Source: Misgurnus anguillicaudatus
Lineage: Eukaryota; Chordata; Actinopteri; Cypriniformes; Cobitidae
Direction: 5' to 3'
Assembly (NCBI RefSeq): GCF_027580225.2
Contig: NC_073354.2
Coordinates: 7,540,001 to 7,604,000 of the forward strand
Length of the DNA stretch: 64,000 nucleotides
A program made the translations under genes and the position numbers. Shown in pieces: positions 56,901 through 64,000 of the stretch. The first letter of the stretch is position 1, and each line of letters starts with the position of its first letter. Under the pieces are notes generated by a model, which was not told the origin of the DNA, did not search any database, and saw nothing but the letters and a program-made list of their open reading frames with translations.

Positions 56901-59900
56901 AATAGATACGCCAAATTCCGAATTTGCGTGCATATGATATGCCAGTCCTTCCCATTCACTTATATGGTGAATCGTTTCGTGACGTTTTATTTATTGTTTT
57001 CTCATTTGTTTTCTGTTTTTTAAACCATTTTCGCTTGGGTTTAGGGTTAGATTTCACATTTGTTTAAGCAGGTTATTTAATATACAGGTTTCTCTATGTT
57101 TTTATCTATATTTAAGCCATGGTCGCTTGGAGTTGGGGTTAGAGTTGGGGTTTGGGTTAGGATGTCATTTTTATATAATAAAAAGTTGTTCTAACCCTAA
57201 ACCCAAGCGAAAATGGTAAAAAAACAGAAAACAAATGAGAAAACAATAAATAAAACGTCACGAAACGATTCGCCATATAAGTGAATGGGAAGGACTGGCG
57301 TATTATATGCACACAAAATCGGAATTTGGCGTATCTATTGCACGATAATCACACTGCGTGTCATTTGTACGCTTTTTGGTGAGAATGGGTTGGTATTTTT
57401 ATACTATGAAAAATAACCCTGGTTTACTTGCCATACTGTACAAACCTGTGCCTACATTTCTGCATAACCTAAAAATATGTTGCTCCAGGTAACTTTACAT
57501 ATCGCTGTACCTTTCAATGAAATCTCCAATAGGGGCATTAGTTTTTTCTTTGTTTTGACACAAGATTTTTAAAAACTTAGAAGCAGACAGACAAATTACA
57601 CTGCAAAAAATGACTTTCTTACTTAGTATTTTTGTGTTGTTTTCAGTAAAAATATCTAAAAATTCTTAAATTTAGATGTTTTTTCTTGATGAATAAAATT
57701 ACCTAGGAAAATAAGTCTAGTTTTTAGGCAAAAAATATAAAATTTAAGCGAATTTGTGCTCAAAACAAGCAAAATAATAATAATAATAATCTGCCAATGG
57801 AATAAGAAAAATTTTCTTGAATTAAGTGTTTATGAAAAAGTTAACTTATTTCAAGAAAATTTTTCTTATTCAATTGGCAGATTTTGCTTGTTTGAAGCAC
57901 TAATTTACTTAAAGTTTATATTTTTTTGTCTAAAAACTAGACTTATTTTCATATGTCAATTTGCTTATCAAGAAAAGTCATCTTAATTTAAGAATTTTTA
58001 GATATTTTTACTGAAAGCAAGAAAAAATACTAAGTACGAAAGTAATCTTTTGCAATGTAAAACCCATAGACCGTAAAAAAATACGGACGTAGTGTCCGTG
58101 ACGTCACCCATTGGTTTGTGAAGACCGCTTCCGAAGCCCAAAGTAGGCGCTGCCTGCCGTCGCCATCCCGGCCGCGCGCCCCCGCAAACCACTCGCGGAA
58201 AACCGAAAATGGGCAAAGAGGCGGGACATGGGTGAAACTGAGGTGAAACCACGCCCGCCTAGCGCGAGTCTAGTGATAGCAGTGGCTGTTCAACCGACAC
58301 TCAAGCGGCCACGCCCTTAATTATGCAGAAGTTTAAGGCTTAATATAATTTAAACGGATGAGTTACAAAAAAATTCACCCCCCTCACAGTTGTCATGAAG
58401 GGCAAATTTAGCTATATAGGCCAAAAACACGTTTTGTACCAGGCTGTAAACATATTATTTTCTACTGTAAAGTTGGCCATTTTTAACATGGGAGTCTATG
58501 GGAATTGACTCCCTTTTGGAGCCAGCCTCAAGCGGCCAGTCGATGAATTGCAGTTTAAGTCACTTCCGTGTTGGCTTCATTAGAGAGATCGGAAGGTTGC
58601 CCCTCGGTAAAACCTTAAAGATTAAAAAAAAGTCTCCTTTTTAGATTGCCATTTGGTACTTATATATGGTAATTTGCGCGCAAAGGCCCAGCATACTTAA
58701 GTCACAACTATGCTTCCCTTTCTTGATATACTCCTACCGAACCTAAACAATTGATCAGTAAAGACATCAGACGCTTATACACCACGGTCACGCATGAACT
58801 GATGAATATACGTCTGTTAGGATTTTCAGAGAATGAACCCAAGCGCAGAAAAGATGAACAATACAGGACTTTAATGACAGAAAAAACAGGAAAACAAAAA
58901 CCCACAATGGGGCAAACAAGACAAAACAGGACTATTACTAATGACAGGAAAACACTAGACTGTTACAAAACTAGACTAACTTCACAATAACAAATACATT
59001 AAAAAAAATTATTTATTGATTTTAATCAAATTTTTTAGGTTAGTGGTTGCAAACTAAATTTATTAAAGCTACATTTAAACAAAAAAGATTAGTAAAGTAA
59101 AATAAAATATAAAACTTTTGTTTAAATGTAGCTTAAATAAATTAATTGCAACCACTTACCTTAAAAAATTTGATTAAATTCAATGAATAATTTTTTTCAG
59201 TGTAACACTACTCTTGTCTTGAAATATTTATGACACAGTACTCACAAGGACAGCACAAAACGAACCTGTACAAGACGCAAAACACAAGGACTTTAAATAG
59301 GGAAAAATTCATGAGACATAGCCGAAAACACACAAGTAACGGATCGGGTAAAAAGTGACGAGACCCGGGAAATGCGTAGTCAGAATCACTAGCGTAGCCA
59401 GGATTCACAATGTGGGTGGGCCCAGAGAAAATCAGGTGGGCCTTAACCCAAAATGCATCTGTTATCAAAATATACAAACACACAACTACACCAGCTTCAA
59501 TATATCACCGTTTATTACAATTTATTAAGAACAAAAGCCTGTATGGGCCCTATTTTAACAATCTAAGCGCAATGTTCAATAAACCAATAAGAGTCTCATC
59601 TCCTTTAAAAGCCAGTTGGTGGCGCCATCCCGATTCCATATTTTGGCAGAATTTGTAAACTAAAAAACTAAGCGGAGGAAGAAGACCACCAGTTTAAGAT
59701 TGATATAAAAAAATTTAGTTGTTTGTATTTGTAATGAAATTGTTAATTTTTGGTATTAAAACCTTTAAAAGTCGTTTTCTTTCAGTCATGGAAGTAAAAA
59801 TAGCAGGCTTTTCATTGCTGTAAATGTATTGATAGCCCAGATGATCAGTCTTATCTCAAAGAATATTTTACAAATATGCAAGAAAAGCTTTGTACTTTTC

Positions 59901-62900
59901 AAATACCAACAAATTAGGCTTATATTTAAAGTATTTTTAGAGTTTCGTTGCAAAAATACATAATTCCGCTTTTTTTCCAGCAATCGTTTTTTGGTTGTGC
60001 ATTCCAATAAATATCAATTCAACTGCAGTTGGTTTATTTTGATTTAAAACTTCATAACTTAAAAAATACAGCTAAGTAGCATTATAAAACAAAATAATAA
60101 CCTGATAACATAATAATAATTTGACAAAAATGTTAAAAACGTAGTTATATTGTTTTGCAACGAAATTCTTAATTTAAACTTTTTAAAGTCGTTTTCTTTC
60201 AGTCATGGAAGTAAAAATAGCAGGCTTTTAATTGTTGTAAATGTATGGAGAGCATGATTGGGTTAATCTCAAAAAATAATTTACAAATATGCAAGAAAAG
60301 GTTTGTACTTTAAAAATAGTTTATTTGTAACGAACAGGAGATCAATAATTTACAAACGTGCCGTTTCAGCACTAGAACAGCGCTGGGTGTTTTGAAATTT
60401 AAGCATAACATAAAAACGGTTCTCATCTCATCATATTCACAGGTACAAAGTCATCATATATAATAAATATGTGGGGTAGCATTACATTTTTTTTTAAATA
60501 AATGCAATATTTGCATTTGTTTAAAGCAAAACATTTAATTACTTACCAGGCTACAGGTGAAGCAGCTTTATACGCCTTCTAACGTCTCATACTCGGTCCT
60601 CATTAAGTCAAGACACTCAATAATAATGTTTTTAAACATTTTAACATTTTAATCCTTTGATTTTTTCATATTTTAAACGTTTGTGTGCTGCTGCGCATGA
60701 TCCATGTGAAAAGCAAATGCGCGTTGTCGTCCCGTAGGCGCATATTACTAACGCGCTCATTAAATAACAAAAGCAATATTGCTCCATTGACTTAAGAGCA
60801 GGTTTTAGTTGGTCAGTGACATAGTCTATTTTATTTGCTTCAAAATAGCAACTCACCAACAATGCGCCTGAACACAACTCGTTTTCAGACCAGAAGGCTC
60901 ATGGGCGCAAAAGTGGGCGCAAATGTTATCGGCAAAGAGTTTTCTTTTTTTAGCTGCTGAATCAACACCTCATGTTCAGAATCCTCAACGGTAATGTTAA
61001 AGGGTGCACCATCAAGCTGTAATAAAGTCTTCTCACCGAAGGTCTTCGTGACCTTCATTCTAAGACAATGAAGCAGCGCAGCTCTCATTATTCCATACGT
61101 GTCAGCCTTAAACCGGGTGTTCATTTCTATGATCTGGGGTGTAGGAGGGGCGAGGAGGCTGTTCGAAATGCGCTACTTATTGCACTAGTATTTACAAAAT
61201 TAACTTATTCCTTATTATAATAGCAAACAAGAGTTTAATTTTTTTTATAGGTCAAGTATAGTGATAATTGCAACATAATTTACTCATTAGGGTAACTAAT
61301 AGGCTTTACTGGATAGGCAGGTGGGTGGGCCTAGCTGACAGGTGGGTGGGCACCCAGTCCCACCCATAGCTATACGCGACTGGTCAGAATAAACCAATAC
61401 AAAAGCCACCAGCTCCCACATAAAACATTGTACTGTCAGAACCCTGCCATGCTGACTAGATCTAAATACAAACAAGGATGTGGCAGGATCCTGACAACGC
61501 CAATAATGTTCAGTATTGTCTGCTTTGTAACCTTAAATAAACCTACATCAAAACAGAGGACAAACAAGCACCTCCAGTGCCTCTAGTGGACACTACAACC
61601 GAAACATTAAGCGATATGTACCAGGAGAAACGTGTTTCAGGTTAGGCAGATGTATTTAATTCCAGTGAGCCTGTGTAGCAAAATAATTGAAGTAAAGCTC
61701 TTAAATTTGATGCGATGTGTATCTTGATTTTCAAAATGGCTGGGACGATTTTTACATCTTAAACGTTTTAAATCCATGGGAGATCACAGACATAGGGACA
61801 GTGTCAAGCAATTTTTAACAGCATCCCAGATAGCAATGAGTCTGCGGACCACCGGCGGTGCTCTGGCGGCAGTAAGCGTCATAAGGGCGTAATCGCAAAC
61901 AGGTCTGACGGCGGACCACCGCGGCAGCCGCTTTTGCATTTAAGCAGTCGGTCCGCCGGCTGCATGCTGGCGGCATCTCGCAACAAATGAGAGTGACGTA
62001 TTCGGTGGCAAAAGTTTCATCCCCGCCAGCGGGACGCACCTATAGCCGACAGCTTGGGGCTGGTGGCATATAGAAGCCATGCGGATATTTTTTGCTATCT
62101 GGGATAATTCTTAGAACACACACACTGGATGATTCGACCAGACCACAACACCACACATGATGAGTGTAGTAACGATTTTAAAGTGATGCAAGATCTTATA
62201 GAAACGAGAGATCAAACGTGACTTGGGAAAAATAAATGTTGTGGTTTTTCTTGCATGACAAATTATAAATGCACTTGCACTGTTGCCATAGTTGTGCAAG
62301 TCGATATTCTCTCTCAATACTCCTCTTTCATATCATGTTTGTGGGTGTCTATTTTATAAAAGCATGCAACATTGCACACTCTCATTTGCTATTGCAGCTG
62401 TCATGTCGGAGGCAGTCTGATCAAGAGTCATAAATAGAAAACTTGTTTGATTTTTACAATTTGGGTTTGGGGAGGCTCCAACGAGATCGTGATCAGCAAA
62501 ATAATCGTAATAAACCCATACACCTGCTGCTGTAAAACACTGTAAATCGGGCCATGCCCCCTTTCGATCACAGAGGGTGCAAATCGTTCTTAAAATCTTC
62601 ACGTGTGTCGCCAGCCTACACAGGAATTATTTTGGTCTGCCTGGTGTCTACTGCTAAATATAGTCTTTAAATAAGTTATAATTCATTTGTAAATGAATTA
62701 AATATAGTGTATGCTTCTGTGGCCTTAGGCTGAAAACCTCTCTGAATCTCAGAGATCTGATCCCTGTGCCGTACCAGGAGGGCCGCTATCAGGGAGATCC
62801 TGTCACTCTCGGTGTCGGGGGGTTTGGAAGAGTAGAGCTGGTATGACAGAGAATCGATCAAGGATTTATGAGTGATACGTTTTTTGTTGATCTGATTTAA

Positions 62901-64000
62901 TCTCGTCACCTACATGTTTTATTTATTTGGATGTTTATTTGCTAGGTAACTACCCTACAGCACAGAAAGTACTTTGCTATGAAGAAGGTCAGTAAAAAGC
63001 ACATTGTTGCAAAGAGGCAGGAGTCTCATGTTCTTCTAGAATGGAGAATTCTTCAGTCGATCCAGTCTGACTTCATCGTCAGGTTAGTTCTTCAATCCTG
63101 TGCTGTTCGGATCCAAATGAGTTTGATGGGTCACATTAAAACTCTCCTCCTGTTTAGACTCCACGCTGCCTTCAGTGACACTCGATACATCTATATGATC
63201 ATGGAGTTCTGTTCCGGTGGAGAAATCTGGACCAAACTGAAAGAAGCGTAAGATATTTACCAATAGTGTTTGCTAAGTCATCAAGATAAAGGTGGCCCCA
63301 CCCTACTGAAAAGACTAGCTACAACCAGCCTAAGATGGTTGGCTGGTTTTAGTTGGTTAAGCTGGTGTAGCAGGCTGGTTAATAATGGGTTTTGGACACT
63401 TTTTAGTGTAGCTAGTCTTAGCTGGTCAGGCTGGAAAAGCAGCTGGTCTTAGCTGATTTAAGATGGAAGTAACTGGATATATCCTCCCAACCTGGCAAAG
63501 CTGCTTAAATTGATCAAGCTGGTGGGTCAGCTGGTTTTTGGCCTGACCAGCTAATACTAGTTAAGAAGTGCCCTAAATCCCTCTACAGCCAGCCTGCTAC
63601 ACAAGCTTAACTTGCTGTTCTTTTCAGTAGGGCATAGTTTTACATGTCGTTTTCTGTTATTTTGTCACAGGGGGCGATTTGAAGAGAATATAGCTGTGTT
63701 TGTAACAGCGTGTGTGGTTGAAGCCTATGCATACCTTCATAAGAAAGGAATCCTTTATCGAGATCTGAAACCAGAAAACCTCATGCTGGACTTTAGAGGA
63801 TATGTAAAACTGGTAAAATAAATACAGTTTTTACACCCCTGGCAGAATCTGTCTGTTGAAAATCCAAAGTACTGTATGTTTTGTCTAGTAATATGTAAGC
63901 ACAACACACTTAGTGTTGAATACATTCATGAATACATGGAGACACCTGCATCTTATACCCATCTCTGTCTTGTTTTGCTTGAATTATTTTGCTTTCAGGT
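44834..64000 (+). CDS. prkg3: cGMP-dependent protein kinase (PKG), spliced CDS, truncated at right edge
   Basis: Coding exons: 44834-44921, 47273-47335, 49789-49915, 50070-50236, 50333-50446, 51779-51884, 53011-53074, 53177-53254, 53626-53714, 54124-54189, 54304-54351, 56652-56693, 62729-62840, 62946-63082, 63158-63247, 63671-63812, with the next acceptor at 63997-63998. They total 1533 nt, 511 residues in frame. Layout: N-terminal coiled coil/leucine zipper (1-50), pseudosubstrate-like [11 protein letters not shown] (66-76), CNB-A (about 95-220), CNB-B (about 222-340) and kinase from about 375 (G-loop [10 protein letters not shown] 379-388, Lys401, YRDLKPEN 493-500). Family role: Ser/Thr kinase that dimerises and is released from autoinhibition by cGMP. 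The sequence is clearly divergent from PRKG1 and PRKG2, so I favour the fish paralogue called prkg3. The subtype is less certain than the family. Confidence 0.9.
44957..45093 (+). repeat. tRNA-derived SINE fragment
   Basis: It has TAGAGAGTTGGGCTTGTAACCC, the box-B-like GGTTCGAGTTT, then GTGCCCTTGAGTAAGACACC and TTAACCCCAGATG. This arrangement matches a common fish tRNA-SINE family. The left end is eroded. Confidence 0.65.
45250..46461 (+). mobile_element. Tc1-like transposon (defective)
   Basis: Inverted ends CATTCACCTAAAGGATTATT and AATAATCCTTTAGGTGAGTG with TA on both flanks. 1212 bp, the usual size for fish Tc1 elements, with a broken transposase on the plus strand. Confidence 0.92.
45390..46400 (+). 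pseudogene. Tc1 transposase pseudogene
   Basis: The N-terminal DNA-binding part ([20 protein letters not shown], helix-turn-helix) is followed by a stop at 45573-45575. A frameshift near 45720 leads to the catalytic part, WSDESRF (first Asp), then YFQQDNA (second Asp) with further stops. The third acidic residue region (PVEHLWDV) is degraded. Not functional. Confidence 0.9.
47273..47335 (+). CDS. PKG coding exon 2: leucine zipper continuation
   Basis: 63 nt, acceptor tttttattacag, donor gtaaga, phase 1-1. Encodes [20 protein letters not shown], a clear coiled coil that extends the first exon's heptads. Confidence 0.88.
47336..48150. other. Kinase intron sequence
   Basis: No exon or transposon end recognised in this first part of the intron 47336-49788. 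Confidence 0.3.
48328..49105 (+). repeat. Dispersed repeat carrying a hAT insertion
   Basis: Both sides of the hAT at 48398-48919 align with 28738-28985: ACTTAATTC.., GGACTAATACT.., AATTTCGTTTT before it, and CTTACATAATGAAATAAA, AATCCCATCATTCCACGCTG after it. Confidence 0.75.
48398..48919. mobile_element. Non-autonomous hAT element (same family as 20082-21430)
   Basis: Ends TAGTGATGGG and CCCATCACTA, flanked by a perfect 8-bp duplication GTTTTAAA (48390-48397 and 48920-48927). 522 bp. TTCGAAGC / GCTTCGAA inverses lie near both ends. No transposase. Confidence 0.92.
49110..49788. other. Kinase intron sequence
   Basis: No feature recognised up to the acceptor at 49787-49788. Confidence 0.3.
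49789..49915 (+). CDS. PKG coding exon 3: pseudosubstrate/hinge
   Basis: 127 nt, acceptor cttttcag, donor gttaaa (weak), phase 1 to 2. Encodes [11 protein letters not shown], which lines up with the PKG autoinhibitory motif type R-A-x-G/V-I/M-S/A-x-E-P. The position expected to be phosphorylated is non-phosphorylatable Val/Met/Ala, as a pseudosubstrate requires. Confidence 0.85.
50070..50236 (+). CDS. PKG coding exon 4: cyclic-nucleotide-binding domain A, first part
   Basis: 167 nt, phase 2 to 1. Encodes [20 protein letters not shown] and a strand region [14 protein letters not shown], the GxxGDSLYIV motif common to CNB folds. Confidence 0.93.
50333..50446 (+). CDS. PKG coding exon 5: CNB-A phosphate-binding cassette
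   Basis: 114 nt, phase 1-1. Encodes [16 protein letters not shown] (residues 170-185). The Arg binds the cyclic phosphate. The adjacent Thr is the residue associated with cGMP preference in PKGs. Confidence 0.95.
50447..51190. other. Kinase intron sequence
   Basis: No exon or clear repeat end recognised. Confidence 0.3.
51195..51525 (+). repeat. Dispersed repeat: GGGGCCATGGCATGAAAAT start and MITE-like right end
   Basis: Begins AAAGGGGCCATGGCATGAAAA, a form of the family at 16195. Its right part (CCAAAGTGTTTTTCAAAAATC...CCCGCCTTTAAT) matches the right end of the MITE at 23971-24190. Confidence 0.5.
51779..51884 (+). CDS. PKG coding exon 6: CNB-A C-helix
   Basis: 106 nt, acceptor actttcag, donor gtaaga, phase 1 to 2. 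Encodes [15 protein letters not shown] then a basic [15 protein letters not shown] helix joining the two CNB domains. The lysine-rich linker is more basic than in PRKG1. Confidence 0.92.
52236..52261. repeat. (GAT)n microsatellite
   Basis: About eight GAT units in a kinase intron. Confidence 0.85.
53011..53074 (+). CDS. PKG coding exon 7: start of CNB-B
   Basis: 64 nt, phase 2 to 0, donor gtcagt. Encodes [20 protein letters not shown], the helical entry to CNB-B. Confidence 0.9.
53177..53254 (+). CDS. PKG coding exon 8: CNB-B
   Basis: 78 nt, phase 0-0. Encodes [20 protein letters not shown] and IILKGE, the CNB strand motif. Confidence 0.93.
53626..53714 (+). CDS. PKG coding exon 9: CNB-B
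   Basis: 89 nt, phase 0 to 2. Encodes [17 protein letters not shown], including FGELAL at the start of the second phosphate-binding cassette. PKG1 has FGEKAL here. Confidence 0.93.
54124..54189 (+). CDS. PKG coding exon 10: CNB-B cassette end
   Basis: 66 nt, phase 2-2, donor gtgagt. Encodes [23 protein letters not shown] (303-305) gives the phosphate-binding Arg and the cGMP-type Thr. Confidence 0.93.
54304..54351 (+). CDS. PKG coding exon 11: CNB-B C-helix
   Basis: 48 nt, phase 2-2. Encodes [15 protein letters not shown]. Short, but bounded by a good acceptor (ttacctacag) and donor (gtaaga), with matching phases. Confidence 0.85.
54385..55515. repeat. AATAATCACAGAGTAATTACAG minisatellite in a kinase intron
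   Basis: About 1.1 kb of interleaved short units of the form AATAATCAC, AGAGTAAT, TACAGAATAATC. Unit length varies and many point changes are present. It lies directly after exon 11. Confidence 0.92.
55516..56651. other. Kinase intron sequence with a poly-C tract
   Basis: Mostly unassigned. 55807-55820 is an uninterrupted C run. No other exon seen before the acceptor at 56650-56651. Confidence 0.35.
56652..56693 (+). CDS. PKG coding exon 12: linker between CNB-B and kinase
   Basis: 42 nt, acceptor tttttgtag, donor gtaaga, phase 2-2. Encodes [14 protein letters not shown], an acidic linker. It is the least conserved exon; the call rests on splice sites and phase. Confidence 0.75.
56851..57389. 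repeat. Foldback MITE, CCCATTCTCGCCA family
   Basis: Ends CCCATTCTCGCCAAGATGCG and CGCTTTTTGGTGAGAATGGG. Arms of about 230 bp each are near-perfect inverses, including ACACGCAGTGTGATTATCGT and its mirror. 539 bp, no coding potential. Confidence 0.9.
57599..58057. repeat. Foldback MITE, CACTGCAAAAAA family (copy 2)
   Basis: Same arms as 22891-23342, with TA at both flanks. A short (AAT)n expansion at about 57771-57790 lies near the centre. Confidence 0.85.
58064..58600. repeat. GC-rich dispersed repeat, CATAGACCGTAAAAAA family
   Basis: It has CATAGACCGTAAAAAAATACG, GACGTAGTGTCCGTGACGTC and near the right CAAGCGGCCAGTCGATGAAT plus TTCCGTGTTGGCTTCATTAG. This block order occurs widely in fish genomes. 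Much higher GC than its surroundings. Confidence 0.55.
58996..59207. repeat. Foldback MITE in the solo LTR
   Basis: TTATTTATTGATTTTAATCA and GTTAGTGGTTGCAA at the left mirror TTGCAACCACTTAC and TGATTAAATTCAATGAATAA at the right. AT-rich, about 210 bp. Confidence 0.75.
59766..60322. repeat. About 140-bp direct repeats flanking a MITE
   Basis: 59766-59905 and 60182-60322 share TCGTTTTCTTTCAGTCATGG, AAGTAAAAATAGCAGGCTTT and ACAAATATGCAAGAAAAG. The MITE at 59939-60170 lies between them. Confidence 0.8.
59939..60170. repeat. Foldback MITE with GAGTTTCGTTGCAAAA ends (copy 2)
   Basis: Ends AGAGTTTCGTTGCAAAA and TTTTGCAACGAAATTCTT. Interior words match 20852-21102 in order. Confidence 0.8.
61502..61822. 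other. Kinase intron sequence
   Basis: No feature recognised between the solo LTR and the next MITE. Confidence 0.3.
61823..62105. repeat. MITE with ATCCCAGATAGCAA inverted ends
   Basis: Left ATCCCAGATAGCAA, right TTTGCTATCTGGGAT. The interior is GC-rich (GCGGACCACCGGCGG-like words), in contrast to the intron around it. 283 bp. Confidence 0.75.
62106..62728. other. Kinase intron sequence
   Basis: No feature recognised before the acceptor at 62727-62728. Confidence 0.3.
62729..62840 (+). CDS. PKG coding exon 13: kinase glycine-rich loop
   Basis: 112 nt, acceptor ccttag, donor gtatga, phase 2 to 0. Encodes [11 protein letters not shown] (378-388), the ATP-binding G-loop with the PKG-specific sequence. 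Confidence 0.96.
62946..63082 (+). CDS. PKG coding exon 14: ATP-binding lysine and C-helix
   Basis: 137 nt, acceptor tttgctag, donor gttagt, phase 0 to 2. Encodes [14 protein letters not shown] with Lys401 as the ATP-anchoring lysine, and a C-helix region with Glu in HVLLEWRIL. Ends SDFIVR as in PKG1. Confidence 0.96.
63158..63247 (+). CDS. PKG coding exon 15: hinge region
   Basis: 90 nt, phase 2-2. Encodes [20 protein letters not shown] and [10 protein letters not shown]. Met in the YMIME segment is at the gatekeeper position. PKG1 has YMLMEACLGGELW here. Confidence 0.95.
63301..63632. repeat. AGCTGGT-rich foldback MITE (copy 2)
   Basis: Ends CCCTACTGAAAAG and CTTTTCAGTAGGG, with the same AGCTGGT interior as 29003-29307. 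Lies in the intron between PKG exons 15 and 16. Confidence 0.85.
63671..63812 (+). CDS. PKG coding exon 16: catalytic loop
   Basis: 142 nt, acceptor tttgtcacag, donor gtaaaa, phase 2 to 0. Encodes [19 protein letters not shown]. Asp495 is the catalytic base, with Lys497 and Asn500 in place. YRD instead of HRD is normal for PKG. Confidence 0.97.
63999..64000 (+). CDS. PKG coding exon 17: first two bases only
   Basis: The acceptor ttgctttcag ends at 63998 and the window ends after GT, the start of the expected Val before the DFG motif. The rest of the kinase is outside the window. Confidence 0.6.

Larger units (their letters stand above)
59387..61382. mobile_element. Non-autonomous hAT element (third family)
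   Basis: Ends CACTAGCGTAGCCA and the inverse of TATACGCGACTG (imperfect), flanked by a perfect 8-bp duplication GTCAGAAT (59379-59386 and 61383-61390). GGTGGGC words lie near both ends. 1996 bp, no transposase seen. Holds a MITE between two direct repeats. Confidence 0.85.
58815..61496 (-). mobile_element. Solo Ty3/gypsy-type LTR carrying a hAT element and a MITE
   Basis: Read on the minus strand it begins TGTCAGGATCCTGCCACATC at 61496 and ends ATCCTAACA at 58815. The flanks are ACGTC (58810-58814) and ACGCC (61497-61501), a 5-bp duplication with one change. After subtracting the hAT and the MITE the LTR is about 470 bp. No internal region is present, so it is probably a solo LTR left by recombination. 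Confidence 0.6.

Noticed and set aside
59208..59483. 91-residue minus-strand frame
   Set aside because: It lies across the solo LTR and hAT junction, with no homology recognised.

Overview
The window looks like teleost nuclear DNA, most likely from a cyprinid or close relative. It is AT-rich, has small exons with GT-AG introns, and is packed with fish-type transposable elements: Ty3/gypsy, DIRS, hAT, Tc1, L2 and Tx1 LINEs, and foldback MITEs. There is no bacterial organisation, no operon and no CRISPR array. The species is not identified.

Two host genes are present, both on the plus strand. Gene 1 (about 6950-39561, probable poly(A) signal near 40250) is an adhesion G-protein-coupled receptor. 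I assembled 15 coding exons whose phases all agree. They give 706 residues: signal peptide, two tandem 10-cysteine modules of unrecognised type, a GAIN-like region, a GPS with an HL/S cleavage motif, seven membrane helices and a very short tail. Gene 2 (about 43190 to beyond 64000) is a cGMP-dependent protein kinase. Sixteen coding exons give 511 residues in frame: leucine zipper, pseudosubstrate-like segment, two cyclic-nucleotide-binding domains and the first part of the kinase domain. The gene runs off the right edge just before the DFG exon, whose splice acceptor is the last thing in the window.

Region by region: 1-6458 is a minus-strand Ty3/gypsy element with 2.5-kb LTRs. It lacks integrase and ends 0.5 kb upstream of the receptor's TATA box. 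6459-16845 holds the receptor's 5' exons with a decayed gypsy and MITEs between them. 16846-34196 is one 17.4-kb intron acting as a transposon sink: Tx1 LINE, DIRS element with a hAT inside it, copia-like LTR, L2 LINE with a second hAT inside it, MITEs, and a gypsy with target-site duplications. 34197-39561 holds the GAIN, GPS and 7TM exons, with a THAP/P-type transposon and a second DIRS fragment in introns. 39562-43190 is LINE and dispersed-repeat debris. 43191-64000 is the kinase gene, with a Tc1 nested in a MITE, a hAT with its paralogous empty site elsewhere in the window, an intronic minisatellite, several foldback MITEs and a solo gypsy LTR carrying a hAT that itself carries a MITE.

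The two most unusual signals are these. First, the gypsy LTR holds seven 142-bp tandem units. On the strand opposite the element, each reads as a 77-78-nt mini-exon with strong splice acceptor and donor, separated by 65-nt mini-introns, and the array points at the receptor gene. Second, the receptor's ectodomain has a duplicated 10-cysteine module that I cannot assign to a known family.
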